Source: Umbelopsis ramanniana AG
Taxonomy: Eukaryota > Mucoromycota > Umbelopsidomycetes > Umbelopsidales > Umbelopsidaceae
Reading direction: 5' to 3'
Assembly (NCBI RefSeq): GCF_025399195.1
Contig: NW_026252118.1
Location: forward strand, 124,001-188,000
Length of the DNA: 64,000 nucleotides
This document shows positions 32,677-43,890 of this stretch, piece after piece; position 1 is the stretch's first letter; the number at the start of each line of letters is the position of its first letter. The notes below the pieces were generated by a model. That model saw nothing but the letters and a program-made list of their open reading frames with translations. It had not been told where the DNA came from and did not search any database. Both the position numbers and the translations under genes were made by a program.

Positions 32677-34057
32677 TGTATTCGATGATCAGTATAGGCG
32701 AGATGAACAGCACGTTGCATTGATATTGAAAGAAGCAGCTGTGTGGGGTTGAAAGTTGTCAAGTAGAGTGTTGCTAATGGGCGAAGCTCCAAACAGGACA
32801 AAACGATACAGGCGAGGTAGGATGTAAGCGCTGACCAAACAGGCTTTGTTGGAATGAAGAAATGTTGAAATTTGCGATAGAGCAAATGAGAAATTCCAAT
32901 GGACAAAGGTAGACAAAGGGTATTTATTAAAAAAAAAAAAAAAAGCCCGTAATGATGGTATTTGGGAGGAGGTATCACAAAGCTACACCAATAAGCTTGA
33001 TTGGTGCTTATCAAAACGTCTAATTTGTACATTGGAGCACATGGAATTGCTGCTTCATCCAGTGGGTAAGGCCATCTGACATGACCAATACGGTCAATAT
33101 CCGGGAGTATCAATGAACACAAAAGCCCATCCAATTAATAGGCCACAAGATGACAGCCTCAAAATAGAAGGTTTCCTCCCAAACGCTGTATCCCAGATGT
33201 CAACTGACGGCTTTTTTTTTCCTTCCCGCAGCAAGGGCATGAATAGGCTTGAGCTGACACGTATGCACGTGTAGCTAATTACTATTTCATTTGTTCCTTT
33301 GGGCGCATGTGGGTTTGGAGATTGTTCACTTCACTATCGTCATACGGACTAGGACTTCGCTTAGGCGACTTGACATCAAGCATAGAAAATGGATAAATAC
33401 AGCGTATATGATAAGATACGGACTCGAACATCCGAAGGAGGCTTCGAAAGAATGACGAACTAGTCATGAGCCTTAAACCATACCACTGACGCTCTGCCAA
33501 TGACCTTGAGACTTCGGGATTTCCAATTCAGGGTCCTTGAACCGTCCGAGCGTCTCTCTTCAGTCAGCCGAGCAATATCTTTTGGATGATGCAAGGATGA
33601 CACTTGAAGGATTGTACAACCCGGTATTGCTTCACATTTTTTGTTCTGTTCGAATCTTACTTCTATTCAGGTGACTTGCGAAGATCCTGTGAGCTTGTCA
33701 CCTTGATACGCAACATGCTTTGATTTCATTCCAGTCCATCTTTATCAACTTGTGATGCCTTTTTCAACTTTGGCTCCTTGGATGCCTCGGTTGCGACGAA
33801 ATCAGATGGCCTACAGCCGGGATTTTTTTTTTTTTGGCCACTACTTGCAAAAAGATGCACTGAGCCGAGATATCGACAAAGACTTGTACTGCTTTTTTTT
33901 GGTCGCTGGTTTGGCTGGTTGTACAGGCGTTGTGCAACCAATCATCGAAAATTTGGTTTTTGGGTCCATCAACATTCATCTCTTGACTCTCATTTTTCTC
34001 ATCAGTCCCTCATTTCCCTTCAATCCCATCTCAATCCTTAGAATCACCTAAAACGAC
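32677..34057. other. intergenic between cyclin copy 2 and Ras
   Basis: This divergent region holds the promoters of both genes. The only feature I can support is a tRNA-like sequence on the minus strand at about 33411-33508. An overlapping open frame at 32625-33134 (minus) is rejected as a gene. Confidence 0.5.
33411..33508 (-). other. degenerate tRNA-like sequence
   Basis: The minus strand has an A-box-like TTGGCAGAGCG (near 33501), then GTCAGTGGTATGGTTTAAGG, and a 5-bp stem ATGAC/GTCAT with a six-base loop in the anticodon position. A B-box-like GTTCGAGTCC lies at 33429-33420. The D-arm style and extra-arm length recall class II tRNA (Leu or Ser). The acceptor strands do not pair, and the T and anticodon loops are one base short. 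I read it as a tRNA pseudogene or tRNA-derived fossil. Confidence 0.35.
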
Positions 34058-35225
34058 ATGAGCAAATCTTCATTCTTGAGAGAGTAAGTATCAATTGAGC
34101 CATCGTACTTAATGACCATGACTGGCACTGACCGAGAAACTTTTTTTTTTTTTTTTGCATTTCAGGTACAAAATAGTAGCCGTCGGTGGAGGAGGTCAGT
34201 ATTTGTTATATCTTGCATCCTCTCGTGCTATATGCCCGAAGCTATAAACGATTTAGGGCACCATTGCAGAGAATTAGTAGTTTTGCAGATGGCTGCAATA
34301 GCCATCTATGATGGAAGCGTACCCCCCTCAAATCCGCACCCCTACTTGCCACCATACCTAACACGCTTCAATCCGTTCATTGACCTTTCTCTTTATTGTA
34401 GGTGTCGGAAAGTCTGCCTTGACCATTCAATTCATTCAGTCCCATTTCGTTGATGAATATGATCCCACCATTGAAGGTCAGTTACCACATTCTGTATGGC
34501 CATGTTAGGAAATATTACAGCTGCTTATCGTCGTCTTTCTAAATTACCCAGATTCCTATCGCAAGCAGTGCGTTATAGACAATGAAACCGCTCTTTTGGA
34601 CGTGTTGGATACAGCCGGTCAAGAAGAATACAGGTAAGCATGGTTCTGCTGTGATGAACATAACCTTTAACCTCAGCTAATTATGTTTGATATAGTGCTA
34701 TGCGTGAGCAGTACATGAGAAACGGCGAAGGTTTTCTCTTGGTCTATAGCATAACCAGTCGCCTCAGTTTTGATGAAATCAACACCTTCTACCAGCAAAT
34801 TCGACGAGTGAAGGACCGCGACTTCTTCCCTATGGTCTTGGTGGCAAACAAATGTGATTTAGAGCATGATCGCCAGGTTTCTAGCCAAGGTAATTTGAGA
34901 CCTCGAATTTAGCTTCGGTCCATACCGAGATGGCCTATCTTGGACCAACCACTTTTACTAACGGTGGTATATTTTTTTATTATCAGAGGGTCGTGATCTC
35001 GCAAAGAGTTTCGGCTGTGCGTTCATCGAAACATCTGCAAAACAAAGAATCAATGTCGATGAAGCTTTCGCTAACGTTGTTCGCGATATCCGACGTTTCA
35101 ACAAGGAAATGGATGGCGGCCGTGGAGCACCCGGTGCTAATGGAAACGGAAATGGCTACGGCGGTCAACAATTCGAAGTAGAAGAACATCGCAGCTCCGG
35201 TGGCTGCTGCTGCATTCTCATGTAA
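34058..35225 (+). CDS. RAS1: Ras GTPase
   Basis: Six exons. The start [20 protein letters not shown] joins through GKSALTIQ (P-loop) to the effector loop [15 protein letters not shown]. Switch [19 protein letters not shown] follows. The nucleotide specificity motif NKCDLE, the ETSAKQ loop, a glycine-rich linker ([11 protein letters not shown]) and a CaaX end ([10 protein letters not shown]) complete the protein. The end has paired upstream cysteines for palmitoylation. All GTP-binding motifs are intact. The DTAGQE glutamine (Q61 equivalent) is present, so GTP hydrolysis should be normal. Fungal Ras controls adenylyl cyclase or MAP-kinase routes in growth and morphogenesis. The second intron (about 34197-34401) is the longest here and holds a perfect 8-bp hairpin. 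Confidence 0.95.
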
Positions 35226-35633
35226 ACCTCTCCTTATTACTTCAGGCTCATGTTTATGCAAGTAACGTCTAGATAGGAACGACTACGATACCTTACAGAA
35301 TACACAGTGTCGTTCCTTCATTCAAAATTTGTTCTCTTAAATGATCGGCAGAGAACACTCTCTCTACCAGTATTTATTCAGCTAGTTGGCTCAATCTATT
35401 TCTTAAATTTTATAAATACAGTTAATACATTACGAAACCTTCGCCTCCAGCTATGCCAATGATTTCAGATGTTATATACGTAATGGACGAGTAAACGTCC
35501 TGTGCAATCTTGCGAATATGTAGCTTCGCAAATGTTTTTATTGCTATGTAATTATATTAAGCCTTCTTTACGCACCGAATTAATCGCACTTCAATGATAT
35601 ATCGTCTGCCTCCTACAGCACACATGGCTTAAC

Positions 35634-37220
35634 CTATACATTTTTGGAATGCTCGGGCTTATGGCTAACTTCATAATCGACATGCACGAATGCACGTTCG
35701 ACACTGGGAAGACTTTCAAGTTTGATCTGCAACGCTTCACCAATGTCATGGGTTTCTCGTAGAGGCATCTCAGGAGGGAGCACAATGTCCACTTCAACAA
35801 ACAGGTTGTTGCCAGCATAGTATGCACGACAAGTGTCGACAGCAGTGACGCCAGGATGAGTCAAAGCAATGTATGTAGCGCGTTGAAGGAAAGCAACATC
35901 AGCGCTTTTGCCAACGATAAGTTGGATGTTTTCTAGAATCGTTACGAGTTAGCAGGAGCTGATATCAAGATATGCAATGCCCTGAACTTCATGTTACTTA
36001 CCTATCAACGTTGAGATCCAACTTCGCATGATGATCAAGGCAATGAGAATACATCCAACAGGATCTACCCAACCAGCAAGCTTTGAACCCAAGATACCGG
36101 TGAGGAGACCTAAAGAGTTGACGAGAAGATCGTTGCGATGGTCTTGTGCCAAGACACGAGCCGATTGATGTGTAGCAAGGGTTCTGCAGTATAAGTAAAG
36201 GACGAACTTGGTACCTGTCAATGAATAAAGGAAATGTGAGATACCGAGCACACGGAGCTGAAACCAGGACATTATCGTTTATGACGTACCTAATGCCGTG
36301 GCGACAAAGGCAATCGATCTGTAATCAAGATTGGGTTCATGGCCACCAGACGCGAGCTTCTGAGCCGACTCAATCTAGGAAGCTATGTGAGAAGCGAAGC
36401 ACAACAAATTACCATAAGCCGCTCTGTACAATCACTTACAATCAAAAAGATAGCAACACAAGTCATCAAGCATGCGAAAACGATAATGCCTGCAGTTTCC
36501 ATTCTAGCCTTTCCCTGCAGAACTCATCAATAAAAATGCGACTCTACATGACGAACTGCATGGGTACTTACAGCTGGATATTTCATCAAATTAGGTCTGG
36601 CAGCTTGTCGTGTAGCCCACAACAAGACAGCCGAACTTAAAAGATCCATAAATGCATCAGCCATTGTGGCGAAAATGGACAAGGATCCAGATAATAGAGC
36701 AGCAGCCAGCTGCAGAGCGAAGAGTGCAACATTTGCTACCACGGACCCATATACAGCTATCTTGAGCTGTAAAAATTAAATAAGTAGAAGCGATTCAATT
36801 TTAGTATCAAGAACGTACTGTAGGAGCGATGCTATACTTAGACCAACTTACCTTGAGTAGCCGTTTTTCTTCGTCCTCAGCGCTCTCTGGGTTTAAAGGG
36901 CCAAGCATTTCGTCGATAAGACTGTTCTGCTCTCTGTAAAACTTTTGAACTCGTCGTGAGCCGCCGTTTTTTCGAATAAGCTTTATATCTTCTTCATTTT
37001 TCTTCATGTTTTGTAATAAGAGCGGGTCATTGGGCTGACTCATTTCACCACTCTCCAGCGATGCATTATCAGCTACAGAAATGGACCGGTGTGAAGCCGA
37101 GCTTCCGGATTGTATAGCTGTCGAGGATCCTATTGCATTTCGGTTGAATGCCTCAACGTATGGGTGATTCAGCGTAGGACTTTGCGTCTCGGCGGTGCTT
37201 GTTACGGTCACGGTAGTCAT
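35634..37220 (-). CDS. cation diffusion facilitator (CDF) metal transporter, manganese type
   Basis: The start MTTVTVTSTAETQSP at 37220 opens an N-terminal cytosolic region of about 130 residues. It contains FYREQNSLIDEML, a feature of the Mn-CDF group (plant MTP8-11 and fungal relatives). Membrane segments follow (AVYGSVVANVALFALQLAAA, IFACLM, GTKFVLYLYC, LGLLTGILGSKLAG). The two metal-site motifs are DAFMD and DHRND. Both are DxxxD, the signature of Mn-specific members; Zn-CDFs have HxxxD in the first. The cytosolic C-terminal domain (AVDTCRAYYAGNNLFVEVDI) completes the fold. It is probably an endomembrane Mn2+/H+ antiporter. The upstream non-ATG extension to 37298 is not used. Confidence 0.88.
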
Positions 37221-38219
37221 CTCTGAACAAAAAAGGACAGCTGGACTATCTAGAAGGCGAAATTTTTTATATTTTGGACTTTTCGTAATATCGGACAATC
37301 AAATGGCGGTAAAACGCCTAAAACAAGGTTATCTGATCGAAGGAAAAAGTACCTTGATTTTATAGTGATGGATGATATCAATACTGAATTCAAAAAATGT
37401 ACGGTAATTTCTTAATAACGTTCAAGTTATGTCAGAGAGCACCAACGTTGCTAAAAGGCAGTAATACCTCTTAAAGATAGCAACGGTATTGTCGCACAAA
37501 CAAAGATTTTACCCAGAATTATGATAGACAGTTAGGGACAATACTCGGCCCTGCACTATTGATGTGTATCAAGACATGGTTACTGTAAAATACGCTAGCA
37601 CAAGTCATGCTAAATTCTGTGTTACTGCTGGAGGGAGCCTTCTGCATACTTCGGCAGGAGGTGACAGGAGGTCGATTTCGAGACATGGCGGATGATAAAG
37701 TGCTTGACAATAAAAAATTTGATCAGAGCACTTTTATGATATATAGCTGACGATAGAAGCAATGTGCTTACGAGATTCGGCATATTTTTTTTTAACTTTT
37801 ACCAAGACATACTTGGCCGATTTCATCTGGTGTGATAACATTACATTACCACTATTTTACTCAAATATGCTCTAGTTCAATTGTCCCTCTACATTTCATT
37901 TAATCATTGAGATTTCACTTCAATTTTAAATACTGAGATCAACGATGTACTCGTAACATATCTAAACATTACATTTTACTGTGATATACTGGAGACAGGA
38001 TCAGTAAAACTATAGTTACAACGTCGATTATGGCTTGGCAACAGGCAAGACTGCACCGGCATCCGCCTTATGCGTCGTTTATCAAGCACATCTGATGTTC
38101 CAAAGTTTCAACTATCGCATGACTTGCAGTGTGGTCCAAATACAGCCATAAATTTTTGCCCCGCGGTTTCCTGCTGTCCTTCTCCGCTGGCTCATGGTTT
38201 GCCACACAGTATAGCTACC
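37221..38219. other. intergenic, no gene seen
   Basis: This divergent region between the CDF transporter and the F-box gene is AT-rich with one weak 63-residue frame at 37519-37710 (minus). I see no reason to call a gene. Confidence 0.5.
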
Positions 38220-39393
38220 ATGTTAACAGACTTGCCAGCCGAACTACTCTACTCAATACTTGATTTTTTGGACTTTCATGACGCTTTATCCCTGCAGTTT
38301 ACTCATCGATCTTTGCAACCGGCCGTTCGAAACTTCCTTCGCTCCAATTTCGCATTCCATGCAGCCGTTTATGAACGCATGCTTGATTTCGAACGTACAG
38401 CCACCGACAAGGACAGCACCGACAGCATTGCCCACGATCTACTTCAACTGATTTGCGACATTGTTGAGCCCATGCCACATTATGAACACCGCGCTGTTTT
38501 CAGTGAAAAGCTCGATATTATGCAAAACTTGGTCGTGCACCGAGTCCTTCAAATTCCAAACTGTGAAGACCATTACGCTCGGCTATGTCTGAGGATACGA
38601 CATATATATCTCCATGCCCCATCTATACGCATACTTCATGATCCAGTAAGTGCTTTGTAACTGATAATCTAGCGTGATTTGCGGGATCTAATCACAATCA
38701 TACCTTGGTTGTTTAGAAATACCGGAGACGAAGTACAAAACATCCATTGGCTCCATTCTTACCACGCGATTATACGTGGATATGGCGATTGCATTGCGAG
38801 GAATCCAGAAGCTTGTGGGGTCAAAACACTTTGCAGCCGTGGTATGATACGAAGCTACTTGATCAGCGACAAAAACGACTGCGGTTTGCCAGGTTCTTTG
38901 GTCTTCTGTTCGCCATTACTAGCATTTATTTAGAGGCGCATCAGCATGGAACACTGGATGAGTGCATACGAGAAGCGTTAGTGGCAGGTGACGCCGAAAG
39001 TTTATACATACTTGCCACAGCAGCTCAACGAGAGGTCGATACGGAGGAAATGGTCATGATGGTCCAACAAGCCGGTGAACAACTCTGGGCAACGCTTGAA
39101 ATGGCCGCGGAACTCGAAGAGCACTTCCATCCTGATCTAGTCGCGAGTCGGAGGCAGGCCAGCGAGGGTCGCACAGATGTGGCTCCAGACTGGTTGTTAC
39201 CGACGCGTTATCAAGTGGATGACAATACGATATTTCGTTTGAAGGTAGGCTTCGACTTTCTACATGACACCTGTCAAACCAATGTTTCTAAACAGTTCTG
39301 GCATTTTTTTTTCTGCACTAGATGATGCGGAATCTCCAAGAGATAGGATGGGATTGGCTTTCCCTTTGTACACTGACACCGATAGAAACATAA
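38220..39393 (+). CDS. F-box protein
   Basis: Three exons: 38220-38645, 38717 to about 39244, and about 39322-39393. The start MLTDLPAELLYSILDFLDFH, followed by DALSLQFTHRSLQPAVRNFL, is a clear F-box, the motif that binds Skp1 in SCF ubiquitin ligases. The remaining about 270 residues are unrecognised, with charged segments such as WATLEMAAELEEHFHPDLVA. They presumably bind the target. An in-frame ATG 50 codons earlier (38070) would extend the N-terminus with a non-conserved Cys/Pro-rich stretch. The second ATG has a better context (ACCATG) and puts the F-box at the start, as usual. Introns have branch CTAAT and normal borders. Confidence 0.75.
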
Positions 39394-39523
39394 TCCAATT
39401 CTGCGTTTAGATCCACATGGCAATATCACCCACCCTCCCATTAGTCCAAAAACCTCATGTATATTACACACAATGATTGTATTTATTTGCAAAATAAAGC
39501 TTTTCAATATTACGATAATGCAC

Positions 39524-41345
39524 TTAGAGAGTGCGGGTGACTTGCCAGACACGGATGAGGCCATCGGTGTATCCACCGAAAAGGGTGGTACCGTCGGCAG
39601 ACCATGCGAGGGAAACGCATTGAGGGTCTTGGGACTTCTTGCCAGATTCGAAGAACTCAGGACGGATCTCTTCGATAAGAGTCTTGGACTCAAGGTCCCA
39701 GATCTTGATGCAAGTGCTGGTGGCAGCGCACAACCAGTAGCGGTTAGGGGAGAAGGTAAGAGCGTTGATAAGATCACCAGCTTCAAGAGAGTAGAGGTGC
39801 TTGGATTCGTTCAAGTCCCAAAGCATGACAATACCATCCTTGCCACCGGAAGAGCAGAGAGAACCATCGGGAGAGATGGTGACTGAGGTAATATATCCGG
39901 TATGGCCAATATGGTTGGTTCTCAACTTGCACTTGGTAAGCTCCCAAACCTATTGCAAATTGGAAAGGTTAGTTTTAGAAACAAACATGTGAAGCAATCA
40001 ATTTGCTGTGTCCATTAAGGTCCGATCAGAAATGGTGTATATGTCTCATTAACCCGTAGGTTTCTGAAGTAGCAAATATATCAAGTACATCTTTTGGGAC
40101 ACCAGGAACCACAGCAGTTGATATAGTAAACATGTACAGTACCTAAAGTTCATAAGAAATTCGATTAGTATCAGGGTTGCGTAAAAAGAGGAGATCAGGA
40201 TAGGGTATAAGATATGGAAGCAAATCAGAGTGGTGTATGTGTCTCATTAGTCGTTGCGATACGACTTCTGAAGTAGCAAATATAACAAAAAAACATCACA
40301 TTGCTTTTGAAGAAGATAAAAGGATTCAATGAGATAGGATCTTTACCTTGACAATCTTGTCCCAGCCGCCAGAAACAATGACAGGGTTAGCAGGGTTGGG
40401 TGAGAAGCGGACGCAAGAGACCCATTCGGTGTGACCACCCTCAGTGATGTTGTACTTGCACTCTCCAAGAGTGTTCCACAACTTGATGGTCTTATCACGA
40501 GAACCAGAGACGATCTGTCGGTTGTCAGCAGAGAAAGAGACAGACAGGACGTCGTTGGTGTGACCGATGAAGCGACGGGTAGTAGTACCAGTGTTCAAAT
40601 CCCAAAGACGGATAGTCTTATCCCAAGAGGCAGACAAAGCGAATTGACCATCGGAAGAGATGGCAAGATCCTGGACAAAGTGGTTGTGACCGAGAAGAGA
40701 CTTGCGGGGAATGCCATAGTTGGTTTCATCCCTATTAGAATGATTTTGAAAGCGCGAGGTCAAAATCAATAGGGCAATCGTGAGACTTCACTTCTCGTCT
40801 TAAAGACGAGCATGTGAGTGCAATCACTCAACATCTGGCGTGGTTAGCTAGCACCGTTCCCCATCGCGCTTGCTTGTATCCCAACACCTAAACGAAAATG
40901 AAAATGCAATTTACCTAAGAGGTATCATGCGAATTAGTTATATAACGCTAGCCCCTGGGCAAGCGCTGATACAAACCTTGTAAGATTCCAGACAATGATA
41001 GACTTGTCTAAAAGGAGCAATGTCAGTAAAATTTATGTGGATACAGTTGATGAAAAACAAGTGTCTTACCGCGAGAAGCAGAAAGGATCATATCAGGAGC
41101 TTCAAAGGTGGTGGCAATAGCAGTGACTACGTAAAGCAAGTAGGTATCGTGTAAGGCTGTGCTTTGTTGTTGAAGTTGTGAGATCCAACGCGAGACTTAC
41201 CCCAGCCACTGTGACCTAATCAAACAAGTAAAGAGTTAGATGACTGCATCCATCCATCTACGTATCCATCCATCCATCCATCCATCCATCTACTGATTCC
41301 ATGTATCATACCTTCAAGAGTACCACGGAAACTAAGATTTTCCAT
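39524..41345 (-). CDS. ASC1: RACK1 (Asc1/Cpc2), ribosome-associated WD40 scaffold
   Basis: A seven-bladed WD40 protein of the 40S ribosomal subunit head, near the mRNA exit channel. It serves as a signalling scaffold for kinases and in translation quality control. The start [20 protein letters not shown] is joined over a 15-base microexon (41215-41201). The series of WD repeats follows: [56 protein letters not shown]. The end is [12 protein letters not shown]. The length of about 315 residues matches the family. Yeast ASC1 also hosts snR24 in its intron, and here two copies of that snoRNA type occur in the 397-base intron 40346-39950. Confidence 0.96.
40020..40100 (-). ncRNA. snR24: box C/D snoRNA, U24/snR24 type, copy B
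   Basis: It lies in the same RACK1 intron as copy A and shares the guide block ATATTTGCTACTTCAGAA and the block TAATGAGACA. A D box CTGA lies at 40029-40026. The C box at 40092-40086 is poor (AGATGTA). The flanks GTCC and GGAC can form the terminal stem, and the internal hairpin is AACC/GGTT. This may be a diverging second copy with a weakened C box; its activity is uncertain. Confidence 0.6.
40219..40305 (-). ncRNA. snR24: box C/D snoRNA, U24/snR24 type, copy A
   Basis: On the minus strand it opens with terminal stem AGCAA, then C box GTGATGT (40299-40293). The guide block ATATTTGCTACTTCAGAA, an internal hairpin AGTCGT/ACGACT and the block TAATGAGACA follow. D box CTGA (40228-40225) precedes the closing stem TTGCT. 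The guide block matches the conserved rRNA-complementary segment of yeast snR24, which is hosted in the ASC1 (RACK1) intron and guides 2'-O-methylation of 25S rRNA. Host, orientation and layout all agree. Confidence 0.85.
40732..40976 (-). other. enlarged RACK1 intron with two inverted repeats
   Basis: This 245-base intron is three to four times the local norm. It contains TGAGTG/CACTCA (arms 40815-40820 and 40825-40830, extended by ATG/ACAT) and, next to it, CTCGTCT/AGACGAG (arms 40794-40800 and 40804-40810). No clear C/D or H/ACA boxes were found, so it is only a candidate structured RNA. Confidence 0.35.
41247..41292. repeat. CATC/ATCC tetranucleotide microsatellite
   Basis: Imperfect repeats of ATCC run from about 41247 to 41292, interrupted once by TACGT. 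They lie in the first intron of RACK1. Confidence 0.75.
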
Positions 41346-42096
41346 ATTTAACGATGTGATGTGAAAGAGAACGGTCAGTCGAGCAATTGAAAAGCAACTA
41401 TTTAGGGGAATATTCAAGTCACGTGAACAATTTGCTGCATCGCTTTACCATGTCGAGTAAATTGAAGGTCAGAGCTTCCACTTCACGTATATGCAGTATA
41501 TAAAGCGCATAAGGTCTTGAAAATAAAATGTGCTGATACACATCTGTATGCAAAACTTGTCTATGGAGTCTCATCCACCATCGGATGGCTTGCAAAATAT
41601 GAACACAAGGCAAGAAAGATCAACCATTTGCGTATCAGTGCTACTGAAAAATTGCTAATATCCACCCGCGGCAAGATTGATGAATTGAGAATTTTTCATC
41701 TCTTCACTATATGTAGCTAAAGGCACCAGAAAGCGCTAAATGTGTTCAATTGGCTGTATCGTTCGGTGACAGGGGACACAATCATGCACTTATATCTCGT
41801 TTTCGTTCAAACTTCCCATTTTTCGTAAATGACATTTATGCGGAAGTACTAGTAGCCAAAGGGATTCTCATACATGAACCCAATATCATCTTAGAAGGCC
41901 AGGCATAGCCTAGAGAAACGTAAACCGAAGTTTTATCATAGAAATATAGGCCCGTGCGGTGTTTGCCTACTTGCAATCCACTTGCAAACAAGAAGATCTT
42001 AGATGATCTGCTTCCTTAAGCATACATGAGATAGTATTTATATAGGAAAAAAGGAAAGGATATCAAGATTTTCACATCAACATCTAATCAAAATAA
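41346..42096. other. intergenic, no gene seen
   Basis: About 750 bases hold the RACK1 promoter and the 3' flank of the oxidase gene. Two short overlapping open frames lack support. Confidence 0.5.
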
Positions 42097-43537
42097 TTAC
42101 AACTTGGGGGCGATTCGCTTGGAATGGTATTTGGCATAACTCCTGGCAAGCGATATTTCCTCGGCTGGAATAATGTAGTCGGGAGTAATCTTGTCGGTCG
42201 AGGTGCATCCTATACAAAGAAAAAGTAACGAATTTGGTTAAAAACCCAGTTGAAAGTGAAAACAATACGCTCAGCTCCCGCCGTACCTGCTAGGGCCATA
42301 GCCAGTCTGAACTCATAGTTGATGAGTGAAAGGACACTTCGCACACCCTCTTCTCCTTGGTATGCCAAGCCATAGACGATAGGACGACCAAGGAAGACAG
42401 CTCGTGCACCCAAAGCCAAAGCCTTGAATACGTCTGTTCCCTTGCGAATACCGCCATCGACATAAACCTCAACCTTCGAACCTTTGACGGCATCTACTAT
42501 TTCAGGCAAAACTTCCAACTATGGGACGTAGGAGTTAGAAAAACAACAAAGAGCGGGCGAACAAGCGGATTCAGATTTCCAAACTTACAGTAGCTGGACA
42601 GCTGTCCAACTGCCGTCCACCGTGGTTAGAAACAATGATACCGTCAACACCGTGCTTGACAGCAAGTTTTGCGTCCTCTCCTCTAAAGATGCCCTTGATG
42701 ACAATGGGGAGCTTAGTGATGGACTTGAACCATTCGATATCTTTCCAGTTCAGAGATGCGTCGATGGCTCCTCCAGCATAAGCACCAGCACCAGATCGGG
42801 TTTCATCAGCAATGAAGTTGGCCAGAGAAAGGTGCTTGGGGAGCTTGAAAGCATGTCTCAAATCCGCGAGACGTCGTCCAAGTCGAGGTCGATCGACTGT
42901 AATAACCAACGCTTTGTATCCTGCTCTCTCACAGCGTTGAACCAATTGCTTGGTAGCTTCACGATCTTGCTCAACATACAACTGGAACCAATGAAGAGGA
43001 TCTTGCTTGCGAGACTTTTGCTTGGCTGCAGCATAGGTGTCCTCCATACTCGTGTTACTATACGTCGCCAGCGTGTAGCAGGTTTTGAGACTCGCGCAAG
43101 CTAATTCATACAAACCCCATCAAATATAAAAAGGTCAATACCATGGCTTTGCTTGAATTAGCCCTTTTTTCATATCATACTGTACCTCTGGCCGTTGCCT
43201 TTTCAGCTTCGTCGTGTGCCATTCCGTGGAAAGCAGTAGGGGCCACACAGACAGGAGAATTGATCTTATGGCCGAGAATGGTGGTTTCTGTAGTGACCTT
43301 CTCGACATCAACGAGAATGCGAGGTCGAATCAACAAGCTGACGAATGAGAATGTCAGCCTCCACTAATTCAGTGCTGTTCCCTCACCATTCCAAACTTAC
43401 CTGTCATAAGCGTCCTTGTTTCTTTGTAGAGTGGATTCAGCGTCGGCTCCAGAGAAGTAGTACCCGAAGACGCTAGCTGGCAGCGAAAGCCGAGCTAATT
43501 TCTCGAAATCATCCAGACAGACAGGAGCAGAAGACAT
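42097..43537 (-). CDS. FMN-dependent (S)-2-hydroxyacid oxidase (glycolate/lactate oxidase family)
   Basis: The start [20 protein letters not shown] leads into [20 protein letters not shown]. The FMN-binding TIM barrel follows: [71 protein letters not shown], with the catalytic His-Gly-Gly-Arg, and [20 protein letters not shown] follow. All family residues that bind FMN and the substrate carboxylate appear present. The length of about 370 is right for a cytosolic or peroxisomal oxidase, without the cytochrome b5 domain of yeast Cyb2. The protein ends KRIAPKL, a possible weak peroxisomal targeting signal. Substrate (glycolate, lactate or other) is not decided by these features. Confidence 0.9.
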
Positions 43538-43890
43538 TGTGTAAAGGGGTAGTGTGTTGGTTCTCTATGAGACCATCTTTCTTATATAGACTCCACCGTC
43601 CTAAACTGACACTGAGCCTGAAAAGTTAGAGTTTGCGGTTGATCCAAAAAATTTCCAGCGGTGTGAAGGGCTTCGAACGTAAACTCAACTTCACGGCTTT
43701 ACTTGAAAAAGGACTTTATATTTATATGGTACACTGTGTAAAAGCGCTCATTTATAATTTATGATATAGATATGTTGTATGAAAGGGTATTTACAGATAA
43801 GAAGATAGGTTTGACATTCGTGCTTTCAGGGCGGAAATGGGGTGGACAAACAATCGAATCATCTCAAGGGCCGAGAATGTGTGTCTGTGG

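Noticed and set aside
32625-33134. A 169-residue frame on the minus strand.
   Set aside because: It overlaps the first exon of cyclin copy 2 in another frame, and is hydrophobic and low-complexity, with no domain.
37519-37710. A 63-residue frame on the minus strand.
   Set aside because: It is short, has no known domain and no splice partner; probably chance.
38070-38219. Upstream ATG extension of the F-box gene.
   Set aside because: The 50 extra codons are non-conserved; the ATG at 38220 puts the F-box at the N-terminus in a better context.
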